Source of the DNA: Sulfurimonas sp. UBA2011
GTDB taxonomy: Bacteria > Campylobacterota > Campylobacteria > Campylobacterales > Sulfurimonadaceae
DNA: 33,267 nt
Direction: 5' to 3'
Assembly (NCBI GenBank): GCA_002335055.1
Contig: DDCH01000011.1
Coordinates: forward strand, 1 to 33,267
A program made the translations under genes and the position numbers. Under the pieces are notes generated by a model. That model saw nothing but the letters and a program-made list of their open reading frames with translations. It was not told the origin of the DNA and searched no databases. Shown here one piece after another: positions 30,414-33,267 of the stretch (position 1 is its first letter; the number at the start of each line of letters is the position of its first letter).

Positions 30414-31547
30414 ATGGAAAAAATTTTAGACATAGCTGATGCTATCGCACACGAGAAAGGTCTCTCATCAGAAAAAGTAATTATGGCACTCAAAACTGCT
30501 TTTATTCAAACTGCAAAAAGAGTAATCAACTATAACTATGTTTTTGAAGCACAAATAGATGATGAAACAAAAAGTATTAATGTTGTTCAAATTATTACTG
30601 TAGTTCCTGATGATGATGCTAGACTTCTTGAAGAAGACACTGCACCTGCGTTTATCTCACTTACTGAAGCTAAAGAGTATGATGATCAGGTTGAACTAGA
30701 AGATCAGCTCCAAGTTGAGCATAAACTAGAAGACTATGGTAGAACAGGTGCTTCACAACTGCACCGTGAGATAGAGTTTCATATACAAAGACTAGTAGAA
30801 GACGAAGTATATAACAAGTATAAGTCTAAGATAGGAACTCTTGTAAGTGGACGTGTTACTCGTGTTGATGCTCAAAATGCAACTTATATCGAAGTTGATG
30901 AAATTCGTGCTGTACTTCCAATGAAAAGTCGTATCAAAGGTGAGTTCTTTGATGTAGGTGATCATATAAAAGCAGTTGTTCGTCGTGTAAATATGGACAA
31001 AGAAAATGGAATTCAAATCGAACTTTCTCGTACATCACCTAAATTTTTAGAAGCGTTACTTGAGCTTGAGGTTCCTGAGATCGCTGATGGTACAGTTATC
31101 ATCGAAAAAGCAGCTCGTATCCCAGGTGAACGTGCTAAAATCGCTATTTTAAGTACTCACCCACAAGTTGATGCTGTTGGTGCAACTGTTGGTGTAAAAG
31201 GTGTTCGTATAAACGCAGTTAGTGATGAGCTTATCGGTGAAAATATCGACTGTATAGAGTACACACCTATAGCTGAACTTTTTGTATCTCGTACTATGAG
31301 TCCTGCAATTATCTCTCATGTTGAGATAGTAAAAAATGAAGATGGTGAAAATGAAAAAGCTATTATCACTCTTCCAGCTGACCAAAAATCTAAGGCAATT
31401 GGTAAAAGTGGAATCAACATCCGTTTAGCATCTATGCTTACAGGTATGCAGATAGAGCTTGTTGAGAGTGACTCTGTGACAAACGAAGATGGTGAAATAG
31501 AAGAGCCTAAAGATGGTGTTGATGCACTAGAGGCATTATTTAGCTAA
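30414..31547 (+). CDS. nusA: transcription termination/antitermination protein NusA
   Basis: 377 aa RNA polymerase-binding factor. N-terminal domain from EKILDIADAIAHEKGLS, an S1 domain at about 120-190 (GLVSGRVTRVD, then AVLPMKSR), and KH1/KH2 domains at about 220-350 with GVKGVRINAVSDELIGENIDCIEY and the KSKAIGKSGINIRLAS GxxG motif. It lacks the C-terminal acidic repeats of E. coli NusA, as in other Campylobacterota. I chose ATG 30414 because AAGGA lies 8 bases upstream and family members begin here; the frame is open back to a TTG at 30387. An unusual feature is the acidic C-terminal tail. Monocistronic in this window. Confidence 0.97.
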   Translation: MEKILDIADAIAHEKGLSSEKVIMALKTAFIQTAKRVINYNYVFEAQIDDETKSINVVQIITVVPDDDARLLEEDTAPAFISLTEAKEYDDQVELEDQLQVEHKLEDYGRTGASQLHREIEFHIQRLVEDEVYNKYKSKIGTLVSGRVTRVDAQNATYIEVDEIRAVLPMKSRIKGEFFDVGDHIKAVVRRVNMDKENGIQIELSRTSPKFLEALLELEVPEIADGTVIIEKAARIPGERAKIAILSTHPQVDAVGATVGVKGVRINAVSDELIGENIDCIEYTPIAELFVSRTMSPAIISHVEIVKNEDGENEKAIITLPADQKSKAIGKSGINIRLASMLTGMQIELVESDSVTNEDGEIEEPKDGVDALEALFS

Positions 31548-31635
31548 GTGAGATAGTTACAAGGTTTGAAGAGGGAAGCATACGACAAGTATCTGACTGA
31601 TGAAATAACGAAGTAAATGCCTTGCTATTTTTATT

Positions 31636-32595
31636 TTAGCCCCTTTTCATATATGGATTTAATCTCATTAGGATTAAATCCGCTATCATATTTCCCAGTA
31701 GTGTTAAAAATGCTGTTATCATTAAAGTTCCCATAATTATAGGGTAGTCTCTTGAGAGAGCTGACATGAAAAACAACTGTCCCATTCCTTCTATACCAAA
31801 TATTGACTCTAAAATCACACTTCCACCTATAAGTCCAGGTAGAGATAATCCTAGAAGCGTAATGATTGGTGGTAATAAGTTTGGTAGTATATAAAACTTC
31901 ATTAGTTCCTTAGAACTCAAACCCCTAGAAAGAGCAAAATAGTAATAATCACTCTTAAGTATCTCTAAAGTTAAAGAACGAATATAAATTATCATACTTC
32001 CAAGTCCTACAAATATCATCACGGATATAGGCATAATTAAATGCCATCCCATATCTAAATAATTAAAAAAACCAAGTTTTGGCTCAATAGAATGCAAGCC
32101 TGCGATAGGAAACCATTCAAGATTTAATGCAAAAAAGATGATAAAAAGTAGTGCTAAATAAAATGATGGCATGGAGAAAGAAAAAAGTGCAACCTGTCTA
32201 ATAAGATAATCACTCTTTTTCTCATAAGCAAGTGCCGCTTTTATACCTAACCACAAGGATAAAACAAAAACTGCTATTAATGCAGTAATATTCATAAAGA
32301 GTGTAACAGGTAAGCGTTTGAGTATCTCGTCTGCTACATCTTGACCACTTACAAAGGATATACCAAAGTTAAATGTCGCTATATTCTTAACCCAATCTAT
32401 ATACTGCATACTCAGACTCTTGTCCAAACCATACACAGCTTTAAGTTTTTGTATAGCCTCTTTCGTCATGTTTGGGTTAAGTTCTCCTGCTCCAAAGAAA
32501 GATGAAGGGGCAGCATGAATAGCTAAAAAAGATATGATAGAGATAAGTAGTAACATAAAAATTATATAGGATATTTGCTTGAGTAGTATAGACAT
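31636..32595 (-). CDS. ABC transporter permease, OppB/DppB type
   Basis: 319 aa inner-membrane permease of the peptide/nickel ABC family. Six hydrophobic segments are visible: an N-terminal one at 9-27 and five between about 98 and 305. The EAA loop that contacts the ATPase is ALSRGLSSKELMKFYILPNLLPP (about 232-254), and the long periplasmic loop between helices 1 and 2 (about 30-95) is typical of OppB. No OppC, OppA or ATPase gene is adjacent: nusA lies on one side on the other strand, and a porin on the other. It therefore needs partners encoded elsewhere. Start taken from the ORF. Confidence 0.9.
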   Translation of the reverse strand: MSILLKQISYIIFMLLLISIISFLAIHAAPSSFFGAGELNPNMTKEAIQKLKAVYGLDKSLSMQYIDWVKNIATFNFGISFVSGQDVADEILKRLPVTLFMNITALIAVFVLSLWLGIKAALAYEKKSDYLIRQVALFSFSMPSFYLALLFIIFFALNLEWFPIAGLHSIEPKLGFFNYLDMGWHLIMPISVMIFVGLGSMIIYIRSLTLEILKSDYYYFALSRGLSSKELMKFYILPNLLPPIITLLGLSLPGLIGGSVILESIFGIEGMGQLFFMSALSRDYPIIMGTLMITAFLTLLGNMIADLILMRLNPYMKRG

Positions 32596-32658
32596 AAAAG
32601 ATTATATCATAAATTAAAAAAAAATTGAGGTGTTTAAATGGAGTGAGTTCTACAAAGA

Positions 32659-32680
32659 TAACTCTCCAAAAGGAGAGTTA
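32659..32680 (-). terminator. perfect hairpin after the porin gene
   Basis: TAACTCTCC-AAAA-GGAGAGTTA, a 9-base-pair stem with a 4-base loop, 19 bases after the porin stop. Read in the porin direction it is followed by ATCTTTG, a poor T-run, but the strong stem and position make it the likely terminator. Confidence 0.6.
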
Positions 32681-32698
32681 AAAACTAAAAGTTTAAGA

Positions 32699-33267
32699 CT
32701 AGAAGCTTGTAGAAAGGTAAGCTTGAAGTACTTCAACATCAGTAGTACCAATATTACCATTAAGGTATAAAAGAGTTGCATTAACAATACCAAATGATGT
32801 ACTAGCAGTAGCAACATACTCATTAACCTCAGTAGCAGCATCTACTTGAGTTGCAGAGAACCCAAGGTTAGCATAACTAGTTGGAACACTAGCAGATACT
32901 TTCATAGTAGATGCACCAGCACCTGTTACGTTACCAAATAACCAAGCTGCCTCAGTATAAAGCTTAGATTGATTACCAGTTGCAGCATTTGCACCACAAG
33001 CACCACCAGCATCAACAGCAGAATAAGCAACAGAACCAGCAATACCAGCTACTGAACCACCAACTTTTATGGCACTTACTGAACTATCAGGACTTGTAGA
33101 ATGTTGAACACCAACTGTAAGGCCAGCTATCTCAGCATCAGCTTGTAACCATAGTAAATTAGTATCAGTTGTATTACCAACACCGTTACCACCAGCACTA
33201 TAATACCAAGCTTGAGCAGTTAAACCCTCAACTGAAGTATTTATTGCACCAAGAACAGTAATGTTAG
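32699..33267 (-). CDS. outer-membrane porin, C-terminal part (5' end beyond window)
   Basis: About 189 codons are open from the window edge to the TAG at 32699, so the gene continues outside. The translated part is rich in Ala, Gly, Ser, Thr and Val with alternating polar/hydrophobic strands (TAQAWYYS, TNLLWLQADAEI, LTVGVQHSTS, VAYSAV, LYTEAAWLFGN, ATLLYLNGN) and ends AYLSTSF, with the terminal Phe that marks outer-membrane beta-barrels. The pattern fits the Campylobacterota Opr/MOMP-like porins. It has only one Cys in the visible part. The ATG at 32905 is internal and not a start. Family likely, exact class uncertain. Confidence 0.8.
   Translation of the reverse strand, partial: NITVLGAINTSVEGLTAQAWYYSAGGNGVGNTTDTNLLWLQADAEIAGLTVGVQHSTSPDSSVSAIKVGGSVAGIAGSVAYSAVDAGGACGANAATGNQSKLYTEAAWLFGNVTGAGASTMKVSASVPTSYANLGFSATQVDAATEVNEYVATASTSFGIVNATLLYLNGNIGTTDVEVLQAYLSTSF

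Noticed and set aside
32650..32841. Leu-rich minus-strand frame overlapping the porin end
   Set aside because: Frame-shifted shadow of the porin; it covers the terminator hairpin and has no start signals.

Overview
The window looks like chromosomal DNA of a low-GC Campylobacterota (Epsilonproteobacteria) member, most likely a free-living Sulfurimonas/Sulfurovum/Arcobacter-like organism. The main reasons are the block nusA / HP0268-type protein / miaB / DUF374 acyltransferase, an order I know from Helicobacter and Campylobacter, the ATP-type PEP carboxykinase, a group III truncated globin close to Campylobacter Ctb, and an AT-rich promoter style with a clear TATAAT box and usually no clear -35. 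This assignment is inference from gene content; no search was run.

Left part (1-8000), accessory in character. A protein-isoaspartate methyltransferase (pcm) is followed by two broken genes fused head to head (a PLP-dependent aminotransferase tail and an Rrf2 regulator lacking its N-terminus). Then come a c-type cytochrome, a DCC thiol-disulfide protein, four small genes of unknown function (two of which share a duplicated promoter module), a DUF805 membrane protein, a PlsC-like acyltransferase, a TIGR01777 epimerase and a voltage-gated K+ channel with an added C-terminal zinc ribbon.

Middle part (8090-21450). A tightly overlapping minus-strand operon pdhA-pdhB-pdhC-lpd-lipB-lipA encodes a whole pyruvate dehydrogenase complex plus the two enzymes that make its lipoyl cofactor. 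A palindrome lies over its -35 region. Divergent from it is a globin gene, probably starting at CTG, overlapping a receiver-like gene that lacks the conserved lysine. Next are tRNA-Val(GAC), pckA, a uvrB-dedA pair (uvrB apparently leaderless), a small unknown gene, aroK, a thioredoxin, and a pair of unknown small genes.

Right part (21549-33267). A HI0933-type flavoprotein and rimO diverge from back-to-back promoters only 3 bp apart, and rimO overlaps tilS. An eight-gene minus-strand chain runs HP0268-like - miaB - DUF374 acyltransferase - small membrane protein - Xer-type tyrosine recombinase - PilM-like - PilN-like - PilO-like, with most junctions overlapping. It combines RNA modification, lipid acylation, recombination and what looks like a pilus/secretion inner-membrane platform. 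nusA diverges from this chain. The window ends with an orphan OppB/DppB-type permease and the C-terminal part of an outer-membrane porin cut by the window edge. No intergenic stretch exceeds about 260 bases, and I saw no CRISPR array, rRNA or intact insertion sequence.
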